Position numbers and translations under genes: made by a program. Shown here piece after piece: positions 53,401-62,234 of a stretch of 64,000 nucleotides of DNA; the stretch's first letter is position 1, and each line of letters opens with the position of its first letter. Source of the DNA: Oscillospiraceae bacterium (GTDB lineage: Bacteria; Bacillota; Clostridia; Oscillospirales; Oscillospiraceae); assembly GCA_902802045.1 (NCBI GenBank), contig CADCKQ010000002.1:332632-396631 (forward strand). The letters run 5' to 3'. The notes beneath the pieces are model-generated. The model saw only the letters and a program-made list of their open reading frames with translations. It searched no databases and was not told the DNA's origin.

Positions 53401-55317
53401 TTAAAACAGTTCGGTTATCAGGTTTACAAATCCCACGGGGTCTTCAACGTCAACGCCCGCTACGAGCTCCGATGAGGCATAGAGGATCTCCGCAAGCTTT
53501 TTGGCTTTTTCCTTATCGCCGGAATCGAAGCATGCCTGCATGGCTTTCACGGCGCTGTGCTCTCCGTTGAGCTCCAGCACTCTGACTGCCTTGATCCCGC
53601 GCATCTCCTCGCTGGGGCCATGCCGGAAATACTTCTCCATCTCCAGCGAGACTCCGCCGTCTGTCGTCAGAGCGCAGGGCTGGCTGACAAGTTTTCGCGT
53701 AAAGCTCACCTTGGAGACCTTATCTCCGAGAGATTCTTTTACAAAATCCAGGAAGTCCTTGCTCTCGATCTCCTTTTCCTCGGCAGCCTTCTTCTCCTCC
53801 TCGGTCTCGAATCCGAGATCGTCAGTTACTATATTGCAAAAGCTCTTTCCGTCCTGCTCGCGCAGGTTTTCGAGAACCATTTCGTCCAGAGGGGATGTGA
53901 GGTAGATTATCTCATATCCGCGGCTCTTTACATCCTCGCACTGCGGAAGGCCCATCGCGTGTTTGACGGTATCCGAGGTCGCGTAGTAGATCTTCTTCTG
54001 GCTCTCGGGCATTGCTTCGACGTATTCCTTCAGCGTGATCTGCTTGTCTTCGGATGTATAGAATATCAGGAGATCTCTCAGGAAATCCTTGTATCTGCCG
54101 TATTCGTCACAGACTCCGACTTTGAGGTGGATACCGAAATTCCTGAAAAAGTCCTCATACTTGGGTCTGTCTTCCTTCATCATCTTCTCGAGCTCGCCCT
54201 TGATCTTCTTCTCGAGATTCTGGCCTATGACATGAAGCTGCCTCGTGTGCTGAAGTATCTCTCTGGAGATGTTGAGAGAAAGGTCGGGGCTGTCCACGAT
54301 ACCCGTTACGAATTCGAAATAGTCGTGGACAAGGTCCTCGCATTTTTCCATGATCATGACGCCGTTGGAGTAGAGCGTTATGCCTATCCTGTTTGAACCG
54401 GAAAACTCGTTGTTCTCCTCTCCGGGAACGAAGAGCATGGCCTTATAGGAGACAGTGCCTTCGGCATTGACTCTGACCAGCGCGAGAGGATCCTTGCGGT
54501 CTCTGTGCTTTTCTTTATAAAACGCGATGCAGTCCTCATCGCTGACATCTGCCTTGCTGCGCTGCCAGATCGGGACCATACTGTTGACCGTTTCATTCAC
54601 GGTCACGGTATAGTATTCGTATTTGGGGCTTCCGTCGTCATACTTTTCGCCGGTCTCTCTGCGCTCCTGATGATCTATATCCATTTTTATAGGCCATCTG
54701 ACGTAGTCGGAATATTTCTTTACAAGCGCCTTAATCTTCCAGGTCTCGAGATAGGATCCGAACACCTCTTCATCAGTATCGGTCTTGAGATGCATTATGA
54801 CATCGGTCCCGACTTCATCCCTGTCGCACTCGGAGACTGTATATCCGTCTGCTCCGGAGCTCTCCCAGCGAACGCCCTTCTCTTCTCCGTACTTGCGGCT
54901 GATAACGGTCACCTTATCGGAAACCATGAAGGCGCTGTAGAAACCCACTCCGAACTGGCCGATTATGGACAGATCTTCTGACTCTGCCTTCTCAGCTTCC
55001 ATCTCCCCTTTGAATTTGAATGATCCGCTCTTTGCAATGACGCCGAGGTTCTGCTCGGCCTCCTGGAGAGACATGCCGATCCCGTTGTCTCTGACTGTGA
55101 TCGTACGCGCAGTCTTATCGGGGATTATATCTATTTTGAAATCATCCCTGTTGAGGCCGACCTTGTCATCCGTGAGCGAAAGATAGCAGAGCTTGTCTAT
55201 GGCATCGGACGCGTTGGAGATGATCTCTCTGAGGAAGATCTCCTTATTCGTGTAGATCGAGTTGATCATCAGATCAAGCAGACGCTTTGATTCGGCTTTG
55301 AACTGTTTTTTTGCCAT
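53401..55317 (-). CDS. htpG: molecular chaperone HtpG (Hsp90)
   Basis: 638 residues. N-terminal GHKL ATPase with FLREIISNASDAIDKL, DNGIGM and GQFGVGFYSAF, then the middle and dimerisation domains. The ATG at 55317 has AGGAGG nine bases upstream. It heads the run to metG. No CIRCE element is visible at its promoter. Confidence 0.97.
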   Translation of the reverse strand: MAKKQFKAESKRLLDLMINSIYTNKEIFLREIISNASDAIDKLCYLSLTDDKVGLNRDDFKIDIIPDKTARTITVRDNGIGMSLQEAEQNLGVIAKSGSFKFKGEMEAEKAESEDLSIIGQFGVGFYSAFMVSDKVTVISRKYGEEKGVRWESSGADGYTVSECDRDEVGTDVIMHLKTDTDEEVFGSYLETWKIKALVKKYSDYVRWPIKMDIDHQERRETGEKYDDGSPKYEYYTVTVNETVNSMVPIWQRSKADVSDEDCIAFYKEKHRDRKDPLALVRVNAEGTVSYKAMLFVPGEENNEFSGSNRIGITLYSNGVMIMEKCEDLVHDYFEFVTGIVDSPDLSLNISREILQHTRQLHVIGQNLEKKIKGELEKMMKEDRPKYEDFFRNFGIHLKVGVCDEYGRYKDFLRDLLIFYTSEDKQITLKEYVEAMPESQKKIYYATSDTVKHAMGLPQCEDVKSRGYEIIYLTSPLDEMVLENLREQDGKSFCNIVTDDLGFETEEEKKAAEEKEIESKDFLDFVKESLGDKVSKVSFTRKLVSQPCALTTDGGVSLEMEKYFRHGPSEEMRGIKAVRVLELNGEHSAVKAMQACFDSGDKEKAKKLAEILYASSELVAGVDVEDPVGFVNLITELF

Positions 55318-55362
55318 TAAGAAATGCCTCCTGTGAGTTGAAAACAATTATTACAAATTTTT

Positions 55363-55390
55363 ATTATATCATAAACACTGTATTTTTCAA
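55363..55390 (-). promoter_or_regulatory. htpG promoter
   Basis: TTGAAA (55385-55390), 16 bp, TATAAT (55363-55368) on the minus strand. Confidence 0.8.
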
Positions 55391-55404
55391 CATTTCGTCA
55401 TACA

Positions 55405-56652
55405 TCATTTTGTGTGGATGTTGATATATTCCGGCCTTGTTTTGGAATAGACGAGACTCTGTTCATGATATATTCCGAAGTCTCCGGAGAGTATATAGCT
55501 AACCGCGGCGGCGATCACGAAGAAATAAAGTCCGACCCCGCCGAAGAGTTCCAGCCCCATAAATGCAGAGGAGACCGGGCAGTTGACCATTCCGCAAAAC
55601 AGAGCGATCATACCGATTGCAGCGCAGAAGCCCGGATCGAATCCGAATATATTTCCGAAGAGGCAGCCGAAGGTCGCTCCTACAAACATTGACGGAATGA
55701 TCTCCCCTCCTTTGAAACCGCAGGAAAGGGTCAGCGCCGTAAACAGGATCTTCAGCGCAAAGTCCCATGTTCTTGCGTTCCCGGAAAGCGCTTCCCTTAT
55801 CGTATCCATTCCGACGCCGTTGTATCTGCCTGTTCCCTCTATAAAAGTCAGGATCGCGATTATTAGTCCGCCGACCGCGATTCTCAGGTATTTGTTCGGA
55901 AACAGTTTTTTAAAGCCTTTATGCCCGCCGTGGAGACATACGCAGAAGAGGATGCTCAAAAGCCCGCACAGAGCAGCCAGGAATGCGATAAGCGCGATAT
56001 TCCTGAATGTCAGCCCCGGAACCTGCGCGAGCGTAAAACTGAGCTTTTCCGCGCCCAGATACTTGGCAACCATAACTGCGACATAGGCGGACGAGATGCA
56101 GGGAGCAAGGCCCGAATAGTGGATTATACCGATACTGTAGACCTCCATGGAGAAGAAAGCCGCTGTGAGCGGAGCTCCGAACATCGCAGCAAATACCGCC
56201 GATATGCCGCTCATTACTATGAGCCTCGAGTCCTTCTCATCGAGCTTCAGAAGCTTTCCTGCCTGAAAGCCGAGAGTTCCGCCGATCTGTATGGCAGCTC
56301 CTTCCCTGCCTGCAGAACCGCCGAAAAGATGCGTAATGAAAGTGCTGACAAAGATCAGAGGCGCCATCAGGGCGGAGACGTTGGATCTCTCATGTATAGT
56401 CATGAATATTATATTCGTATCCGTTTTGATTCTGCAGAGCTTATGAAGCGCAGCTATCAGAAGGCCTCCGACAGGCAGGAGCCATACAATATACATATGA
56501 CCGGTCCTGAACTGCGTGGCCCATGTTACGCAGTAGTGGAAAGCTGCTGCAACCAGCCCTCCGACAAGCCCCATCAGGCTTCCCAGAACTATCCATTTAA
56601 CAAGATATACGGCATATCTCTTTATACCGCCGAATATTTCCCTGACAAGCAT
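55405..56652 (-). CDS. ClC-type voltage-gated chloride channel/antiporter
   Basis: 415 residues, about ten or more transmembrane helices. The ClC selectivity motif is GGSAGREGAAIQIGG (about 110-124), with KGGEIIPSMFVGATFG near the C-terminal side. No CBS domains follow. The gating-glutamate loop reads GREGA, where GREGP is usual. Single gene with its own promoter. Whether it acts as a chloride or fluoride transporter cannot be told. Confidence 0.92.
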   Translation of the reverse strand: MLVREIFGGIKRYAVYLVKWIVLGSLMGLVGGLVAAAFHYCVTWATQFRTGHMYIVWLLPVGGLLIAALHKLCRIKTDTNIIFMTIHERSNVSALMAPLIFVSTFITHLFGGSAGREGAAIQIGGTLGFQAGKLLKLDEKDSRLIVMSGISAVFAAMFGAPLTAAFFSMEVYSIGIIHYSGLAPCISSAYVAVMVAKYLGAEKLSFTLAQVPGLTFRNIALIAFLAALCGLLSILFCVCLHGGHKGFKKLFPNKYLRIAVGGLIIAILTFIEGTGRYNGVGMDTIREALSGNARTWDFALKILFTALTLSCGFKGGEIIPSMFVGATFGCLFGNIFGFDPGFCAAIGMIALFCGMVNCPVSSAFMGLELFGGVGLYFFVIAAAVSYILSGDFGIYHEQSLVYSKTRPEYINIHTK

Positions 56653-56684
56653 TGTTTCACCCTAATCTTCAGAATTTCCAGGTT

Positions 56685-56712
56685 ATTATATAATAATTTT
56701 GCCCGAATTCAA
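56685..56712 (-). promoter_or_regulatory. clc promoter
   Basis: TTGAAT (56707-56712), 16 bp, TATAAT (56685-56690) on the minus strand, directly after the deoC terminator. Confidence 0.75.
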
Positions 56713-56713
56713 C

Positions 56714-56745
56714 AAAAAAAACCCGGAGATGATCCGGGTTTTTTT
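56714..56745 (-). terminator. deoC terminator
   Basis: Perfect stem AAACCCGGA/TCCGGGTTT extended by A/T tracts, loop GATGA. Confidence 0.9.
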
Positions 56746-56757
56746 CAGAAAGCTTAT

Positions 56758-57426
56758 TTACGCTTCTTCCTGCTGCTCAAGCGCCATTGCGAGCTTGACT
56801 ATACGGCTCGTTCCGAGTCTCTCAGCTCCGAGATTTATAAAATCCTCAGCGTCTTCAAGCGACGAGATACCGCCCGCAGCTTTGACCTTGACATGGGACA
56901 GACAATATGTCCTTAAGAGTCTTACATCCTCTTTTGTTGCTCCGCCTTTGGAGAAACCTGTGGAGGTCTTAATGAAGTCTGCCCCGGAATTAGATACGAT
57001 CCCGCACATACGGATCTTTTCTTCGTCAGTCAGCAGGCAGCACTCTATTATTACTTTGAGTATCTTCCCCGGGCAGGCGTTTCTCACCGCTTTTATGTCG
57101 TTCTCGATCATGTCCCAGGCCTTGTCCTTGACCATACCGAGATTTATGACCATATCTATCTCGTCAGCCCCGTTCTTGACGGCATCGGCCGTTTCAAAGG
57201 CTTTCGCTTCTGTAGTCATATATCCGTTCGGGAAACCTATGACCGTACAGATCTTCATCCTGTCATGTACGTAGCGCTTTGCTCCGGCAACATGAGCGGG
57301 CGGTATGCAAACGCTTGCGCAGCCGTATTTGATCGCCTGGTCGCAGAGGGTCTTTATCTCCTCCTGAGTGCAGTCCTGTCTTAAAAGCGTGTGGTCGCAA
57401 TACTTGAGTATATCTTTTATATCCAT
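56758..57426 (-). CDS. deoC: deoxyribose-phosphate aldolase
   Basis: 222-residue class I aldolase splitting 2-deoxyribose 5-phosphate into glyceraldehyde 3-phosphate and acetaldehyde. The Schiff-base Lys is in FIKTSTGF (about 150-157) and the second Lys in HVKVKAAGGI. A single gene with a strong promoter; no other deoxynucleoside genes are adjacent. Confidence 0.95.
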   Translation of the reverse strand: MDIKDILKYCDHTLLRQDCTQEEIKTLCDQAIKYGCASVCIPPAHVAGAKRYVHDRMKICTVIGFPNGYMTTEAKAFETADAVKNGADEIDMVINLGMVKDKAWDMIENDIKAVRNACPGKILKVIIECCLLTDEEKIRMCGIVSNSGADFIKTSTGFSKGGATKEDVRLLRTYCLSHVKVKAAGGISSLEDAEDFINLGAERLGTSRIVKLAMALEQQEEA

Positions 57427-57456
57427 ATTCTCACTCCCGTTTTCAGATGTATCTAT

Positions 57457-57484
57457 ATTTTACGTATCGGGAGGAAAAAGTCAA
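57457..57484 (-). promoter_or_regulatory. deoC promoter
   Basis: TTGACT (57479-57484), 16 bp, TAAAAT (57457-57462) on the minus strand. Confidence 0.65.
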
Positions 57485-57517
57485 CACCGTAAGGCATCTG
57501 AGCTTTTTTATTCTGTA

Positions 57518-58171
57518 TCACAGATCGATCTTTTCAAATGTACTTATCGAGCTTTTCAGACTGATGAGTGTAAGAAGCACATAGCAAGCAATTCCGATGC
57601 CGAGGCACAGGATCTGTACTCCCAAATTCTCGGTTCCGAATGAATTCAAAGCTCCGAGGCCGGGGACATGAAACAGCACCTCTGCCGCAGTTATCAGGAG
57701 AAAAGCACAGACGCAGAAGAGCACAAACGGCTTTCCGAAATAATAGCCTGTCTTGAAGAAACCTCGCAGAAAGCAGAAATTGAAGAGTCCGAACAGGATC
57801 AGAGCATATCCGAGAAAGACAAGATTTGCCCCCATGAGCGCGTTTGCCCTGTATACGGCTGAATCCTTTAAAGCCGTCATCCGTATTATTGTCACAACAG
57901 TCATGATCAGAAAGCTGCAGAGCTCCATGAAAACGCAGAAAGCAAATTTGCTTTTCACTATGTCCGCTTTGGAGACGGGCAGAAGCAGCGAATAGTCGAT
58001 ATCGTGGTTCTCGCGCATAGCCTGGAACGAATAGAATATTCCGAGCGCCGTGAAGAATCCGCCCAGCAGGATCGGATAACCCGGAAGAAACGAAAGCAGT
58101 GCAGCCGCGAGGAAAAAGTAGCTGAGTCTGGCTGCTGACAGATGCAGTTCCTTATTAAGCAAATTCTTCAT
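57518..58171 (-). CDS. ABC-2 type transporter permease
   Basis: 217 residues with about six hydrophobic segments, resembling small ABC-2 permeases of clostridia (FYSFQAMRENHDIDYSLLLPVSKADIVKSKFAFCVFMELCSF). The ATG at 58171 overlaps the ATPase gene by 17 bases. Cargo unknown. Confidence 0.85.
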   Translation of the reverse strand: MKNLLNKELHLSAARLSYFFLAAALLSFLPGYPILLGGFFTALGIFYSFQAMRENHDIDYSLLLPVSKADIVKSKFAFCVFMELCSFLIMTVVTIIRMTALKDSAVYRANALMGANLVFLGYALILFGLFNFCFLRGFFKTGYYFGKPFVLFCVCAFLLITAAEVLFHVPGLGALNSFGTENLGVQILCLGIGIACYVLLTLISLKSSISTFEKIDL

Positions 58172-58886
58172 TGCGGGCCTCCTTTTCCAGCCGGAGCATG
58201 GTCTCTTCAAGCGTCTCCTCCGGCATGCCGAGTAACTTACTGAAATTATCCTTTGTGTCTGCAAGAATGATCTTACCTCTGCGGATATAGATGATATGAT
58301 CCGCGCATTTTTCGAGGTCCGAGGTAATATGCGTGGAAAACAGTACCGTAACACCGTGCTCTTTCAATAATACGAAAAGCTCGCACAGCTCGTCCCTGGA
58401 GAAGGGATCGAGCCCGCTGGTGGGTTCGTCCAGGATCAGGAGCTCTGCTCTGTGGGAAAGCGCAAGAAGCAGATTGTATTTTACCTTCATGCCCTCCGAG
58501 AGTTCGGACGGGGACTTGTTTTCATCCAGATCGAAGAGATCGAGATATTTCCAGTAGGACTCCTCGTCCCAGGTATCATAGAAGCCTTTGGTAAAGGAGA
58601 CCAGCTCTTTAAGCTTTTTCTTCGGATAGTAATTGACAGCTCCCGTGGAATAGCCGATACGCTGTTTGATAGCGTTTTCATTTCCTGCAAAAGGCATCCC
58701 GAAATACTCTATCTCTCCCCCGGAGGGATGAACATGCCCGAGCATCGATTTTATTGTCGTTGTCTTTCCGGCGCCGTTGCGGCCGATAAAGCCTGTAATG
58801 GTCCCGCTCTCGAGAGTAAATGAAACGTCGGAGAGCGAGAAAGAGGGATAGTCTTTGCAGAGATTTCTTACTTCACAGATGCTCAA
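58155..58886 (-). CDS. ABC transporter ATP-binding protein
   Basis: 243 residues. Walker A GRNGAGKTTT (about 35-44), an LSGGQ-like signature of the divergent form ELSEGMKVK, Walker B LLILDEPTSGLD and the H-loop STHIT. The start is a TTG that overlaps the abrB-like stop (TTGA) behind GGAGGTG. Drives the adjacent permease. Confidence 0.93.
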   Translation of the reverse strand: MSICEVRNLCKDYPSFSLSDVSFTLESGTITGFIGRNGAGKTTTIKSMLGHVHPSGGEIEYFGMPFAGNENAIKQRIGYSTGAVNYYPKKKLKELVSFTKGFYDTWDEESYWKYLDLFDLDENKSPSELSEGMKVKYNLLLALSHRAELLILDEPTSGLDPFSRDELCELFVLLKEHGVTVLFSTHITSDLEKCADHIIYIRRGKIILADTKDNFSKLLGMPEETLEETMLRLEKEARNEEFA

Positions 58887-59095
58887 GGTTTTTCACCTCC
58901 GAATATATGATTGCCGAAAGCAGCCATGGTGCTTTTCGGTGGGATGGCGATACCGCGCTTTACGTCTCCAAGGAGTATAAGCGTATCGCCGGGCTTTATA
59001 TCGAAAATATCACGCGCCTGCTTTGGGATAACGATCTGCCCTTTTTCGCCTACCGTTGCAGTCCAGGCATATTTGCCCGCTGGTGCTTTCTCCAT
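58883..59095 (-). CDS. AbrB/SpoVT-type DNA-binding regulator
   Basis: A 70-residue swapped-hairpin AbrB protein (TATVGEKGQIVIPKQARDIFDIKPGDTLILLGD). The ATG at 59095 has GGAG eight bases upstream. It precedes the ABC transporter genes and probably represses them through the palindrome at its promoter. Confidence 0.9.
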   Translation of the reverse strand: MEKAPAGKYAWTATVGEKGQIVIPKQARDIFDIKPGDTLILLGDVKRGIAIPPKSTMAAFGNHIFGGEKP

Positions 59096-59111
59096 AAAGA
59101 TCACTCCTTTA

Positions 59112-59159
59112 GTATGATTTGTACAACAAATCATACTCCAAACAGGTACTGTAGTCAAC
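59112..59159 (-). promoter_or_regulatory. abrB-ABC operon promoter and palindromic operator
   Basis: Promoter TTGACT (59154-59159), 17 bp, TATGAT (59131-59136) on the minus strand. A perfect inverted repeat with 11-bp arms, AGTATGATTTG and CAAATCATACT, and a 5-bp spacer (59112-59138) covers the -10. Confidence 0.82.
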
Positions 59160-59162
59160 ATG

Positions 59163-59212
59163 AAAATGAAAATGAAAACGGACATAGAGGTATCCGTTTT
59201 CATTTTCATTTT
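59163..59212. terminator. long hairpin, probable terminator/insulator
   Basis: Perfect 20-bp arms (59163-59182 and 59193-59212) of TCCGTTTTCATTTTCATTTT and its complement around a 10-base loop. It lies between the helicase end with its repeat region and the abrB promoter. Confidence 0.75.
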
Positions 59213-59482
59213 TGTGTATATAAGGTGTAGTTTATTATTATAAATGCACCCTGGAAATCCTTGTGTTCTCAGATGTTTCGATGTCGAAGGTGTAATAAGT
59301 GCATTTTTTGGGGTAAAATCTTTTATTATTCAGTATATGTTTTGATTAATTATATCAGGTTCCTAATAGAAATTACACCTTTTACAGCTTTTTGCATTAA
59401 AGCTTTGATATTATTGAGTTTTTAAAGGTGTAATTATGATCTGTTTACTGCATTTTGATTACACTTTTCTGTACTTTCCGCA
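59213..59482. repeat. AT-rich repeat region (iteron-like)
   Basis: Gene-free. Five copies of AAGGTGTAAT or its complement lie at 59222, 59287, 59372 (inverted), 59425 and 59458 (inverted); the first and the last differ at one or two bases. Interspersed TGCATT/TTTTTGCATT motifs add to the repeat pattern. Placement beside a replicative helicase gene makes it a candidate origin or repressor-binding array. Confidence 0.6.
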
Positions 59483-61051
59483 TCAGTTCTTTTTTGTTGT
59501 CTTAGAAAAATACGGATCTCCGTTACCCGCAAGCGGCTCTTTAAGGAGATATTCACATTCAGGCCTCAGCTGATATTTTTTGTATTTGTAACCTTCATCT
59601 CCTCTTGTAACCATTTCGGTTTTTGTCGATCCCAGCATATTCGCTACAGCTTCCCGGAAGTTTCCGGCAGTAAGAGGATCGATCGTCTGCTCGTGACAGA
59701 ATGCTCTGTATGCATCATGTATCTTTTTAATAGTAAGCGGGTCATTTGAAACATAGTTGGTTCGTTCCTCCATGCACAGATCCCAGAAAAGCCGTACATT
59801 ATCATTTTCCCTTCTGAACTTCCTGCGCCAGCCGGCCACTACCTCCGGTTCGGTAAACTCGCATGATCCCAGATATATCTCCCTGAAAGCGAGGATCGCC
59901 TTGCGGAAGATCCCGTCCCGTTCTTCATACATCTTATCCAGAATGTATTTATCCTGTTTTTCTTTCGGTATTACGTTACTGCATTCGACAGGCATTATTC
60001 TCTCATATACCCACTCGCCCTGGTCCCCTCCGAAAGAAGGCAGGCAATTCATGCAAAACCATAAAAATCCGTTGAACCGGAAATCTATGCCCGTGTGATA
60101 TTTCACATCTGTGTGTATAACATCTCCTCCGGTGACTTCCTTGAAAGTGCCCATATCCGCCACTTCCCTGTCTTTCAGGTCGGCACTTCCGGCCAGACGC
60201 TTACCGTACAGGCCAAAGGCTCCGAACTGTGTCTCAAGCTGCTTCAAGGATATGCTTGTACAGTTTTTGCCTCCCAGGATCATCTCCACCAGATTCCGGA
60301 GCTGTGACTTTCCCGTATTGCCTTTCCCGTACAGAAAGAGAGCCTTTTTGAATCTTCTGCTCCGTACATTTGACAGTATCGCCCCTATATACTGCAGGAT
60401 CAGATCCTTTACAGCTTCATTTCCGGATGTCAGATCGTTCATGAATCTGTCGAAGACCGGAGTCTGAATATCCTCTTCCGTCCACTTTACCGGGAGCTGG
60501 ATAGTGGAAAGGAAGGTCATTTTGTGCCGTTCAAGCTTCAGCGTTCTGATATTCAGAATACCGTTTAAGAGATTGATTCTGTCCTCGTCGCTGTTCATGG
60601 CATCCATAGCAGTAAAATTCAGATCCGAGGAGATCTGCTTCGCGGCGTCGCTGATATCGTTCATTTTGACAAGAGAATCCTTGTACGCCATTACGAACTG
60701 TTTGATATAACCAAGAAATGTCTCATCCGAGCAGAGCTTGTACACGCCGCCGTCGTATACATATTTGAATGCCGTGCCGTCAAGCTCCTTTATGATTACA
60801 TAGGCAAGGTTTTTCCTGCAGTAGGCTGCCAGCAGGCCTCTGTTTACTCTCTCAACGCCGCGATTGTCCGTAGTAACAAAGAACGGTGCATCTCCTTTAC
60901 CGCCGAAAAACTGGAGGTCGAAATTGTCCAGAAATTCCCTGATATCGATCTTATGCATCGAATCCAGTCTTTTTATCGTCTCCCCGGCAGATCCCGCGAC
61001 GAATTCATCATATTCCGTATCGTTCATTCCGATCATTGTATTATCGTCCAT
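59483..61051 (-). CDS. superfamily 3 (D5/P4-like) replicative helicase
   Basis: 522 residues. The middle carries Walker A LFLYGKGNTGKSQ (GKGNTGKS at 242-249), a B segment at about 284-292, and an SF3 motif C-type FLWFCMNCLPSF (Asn335). The part before it (about 150-240) resembles the D5_N domain of phage/plasmid P4-family primases. No primase catalytic motifs are visible in the first 150 residues, so priming must come from elsewhere. The last of three leftward genes after the S24 repressor; the repeat region lies at its 3' side. Confidence 0.85.
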   Translation of the reverse strand: MDDNTMIGMNDTEYDEFVAGSAGETIKRLDSMHKIDIREFLDNFDLQFFGGKGDAPFFVTTDNRGVERVNRGLLAAYCRKNLAYVIIKELDGTAFKYVYDGGVYKLCSDETFLGYIKQFVMAYKDSLVKMNDISDAAKQISSDLNFTAMDAMNSDEDRINLLNGILNIRTLKLERHKMTFLSTIQLPVKWTEEDIQTPVFDRFMNDLTSGNEAVKDLILQYIGAILSNVRSRRFKKALFLYGKGNTGKSQLRNLVEMILGGKNCTSISLKQLETQFGAFGLYGKRLAGSADLKDREVADMGTFKEVTGGDVIHTDVKYHTGIDFRFNGFLWFCMNCLPSFGGDQGEWVYERIMPVECSNVIPKEKQDKYILDKMYEERDGIFRKAILAFREIYLGSCEFTEPEVVAGWRRKFRRENDNVRLFWDLCMEERTNYVSNDPLTIKKIHDAYRAFCHEQTIDPLTAGNFREAVANMLGSTKTEMVTRGDEGYKYKKYQLRPECEYLLKEPLAGNGDPYFSKTTKKN

Positions 61052-61071
61052 GTATTCTGATTATTCTCCTA

Positions 61072-61353
61072 TTATATCTGCTCTCTGAGCGGTTTCTCGA
61101 CAAACCAGCGGATATAACTGCTGCTCGTGATCACAGAGTCCATTCTCTCGGAAAACAGACGACGCTCATGTCCGTTAATGACTATGGTGAAACAGTCACC
61201 GTTTATATCGTATCCCGCTTTGCGCGCGGGCCTGAAATCACGGACAGCCTGTATGTCGAATTTCCGGCCGTCCCTCCAGTATATCGTCTTCGGATTTATA
61301 TGGCCCGTTCTGTCGCAGAGAGTATCTACATCGACATATATCCGTTCTCTCAT
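61072..61353 (-). CDS. small conserved hypothetical protein (93 residues)
   Basis: Sequence order: RERIYVDVDTLCD, then KTIYWRDGRKFDIQAVRDFRPARKAGYD, ITINGHERRLF-like beta strands and RWFVEKPL at the end. It recalls small Bacillota proteins that accompany LexA-like repressors and Y-family polymerases, from memory only. Mostly beta, no membrane segment. It sits 19 bases from the repressor and 21 from the helicase, so it shares their transcript. Confidence 0.65.
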   Translation of the reverse strand: MRERIYVDVDTLCDRTGHINPKTIYWRDGRKFDIQAVRDFRPARKAGYDINGDCFTIVINGHERRLFSERMDSVITSSSYIRWFVEKPLREQI

Positions 61354-61371
61354 GCCGCCTTCCCTTTCCGT

Positions 61372-62187
61372 CTATTTCAGCACTTTCCCTACGATCCTGA
61401 AACCGAGACCGGGCTTGACGTATTTCGGCGCGTTTTCCGGCGTTGCATTATATGAGACCAGAACAGGCTGCTTATGCACGTTTCCGTAGCTGTCAGTGAA
61501 TTCCTCGGGATCTTCCGGATCCTCCTCGGTATACACTTTTACATAGCTGTTGCCGTCATAGAGAAATATGCCGACTTCTCCGGGGTTGAGAACACTGCAT
61601 TCCTTCACCCAGATTATCTGTCCGTCGTGAAAAACGGGCTCCATACTCGTCCCGCTCACCCTCACTCCGTAGTCCGCGCCTTTCGGGACCTCGCTCACGG
61701 GGAACGAGACCATCTCATAAGACGAGTCATCCTGATATTGCCCGGGGCCGGCGGACGTTGCCTGGTAATATACCATGTAGTCCTTGAACTCCATGATCCT
61801 GGTTTCCTTTTTCGCCGGTATATATTTTCCGGAAGAAATAAGAAGCTCTCTGTATTCGTTCAGCCTGTCCCTGCCTTCGTCGTTCAGCTCGGCATCGGGC
61901 CCCTTGCTGCAGAACAGGCTGAGCCTGTCCTCAAGCCCGAGCGCTTTTGATATTGCAAAAAGCTGGTAGCTGTTCGGTACGCTTATGCCGTTTTCCCAGC
62001 GGTTTACCATCTTGCCGGTAATATCAACCCCGTATTTCCTGAGCTCCTCAGCCATACGGTCCAATGTCCATTTCTTTCTGTTTCTCTCCAGGACTATCCT
62101 GTTGCCTACGGTGTTGAGTTCTTTTTCTTTATCCGCGTCGAAGGTCCCTTCATATGTCTTTGTCAGATCTATTATCTTTTTGCTCAT
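61372..62187 (-). CDS. XRE-type repressor with S24 (LexA/CI) self-cleavage domain
   Basis: 271 residues. N-terminal helix-turn-helix (about 28-90, NRIVLERNRKKWTLDRMAEELRKYGVDITGKMVNRWENG), a linker, an Ala146-Gly147 cleavage site in TSAGPG, and the protease Ser181 (GTSMEP) and Lys217 (YVKVY) in the LexA spacing. It should be inactivated by RecA during DNA damage. The ATG at 62187 has AGGAGGG upstream. The repressor leads the operon with the 93-residue protein and helicase, so it is autoregulated. Confidence 0.92.
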   Translation of the reverse strand: MSKKIIDLTKTYEGTFDADKEKELNTVGNRIVLERNRKKWTLDRMAEELRKYGVDITGKMVNRWENGISVPNSYQLFAISKALGLEDRLSLFCSKGPDAELNDEGRDRLNEYRELLISSGKYIPAKKETRIMEFKDYMVYYQATSAGPGQYQDDSSYEMVSFPVSEVPKGADYGVRVSGTSMEPVFHDGQIIWVKECSVLNPGEVGIFLYDGNSYVKVYTEEDPEDPEEFTDSYGNVHKQPVLVSYNATPENAPKYVKPGLGFRIVGKVLK

Positions 62188-62234
62188 AGTCCCTCCTCTA
62201 AACGCAAACATCATATCCTTTGATTCTTAATATC

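Noticed and set aside
55319..55400. CIRCE heat-shock operator before htpG
   Set aside because: No TTAGCACTC inverted repeat is present; only an ordinary vegetative promoter is seen.
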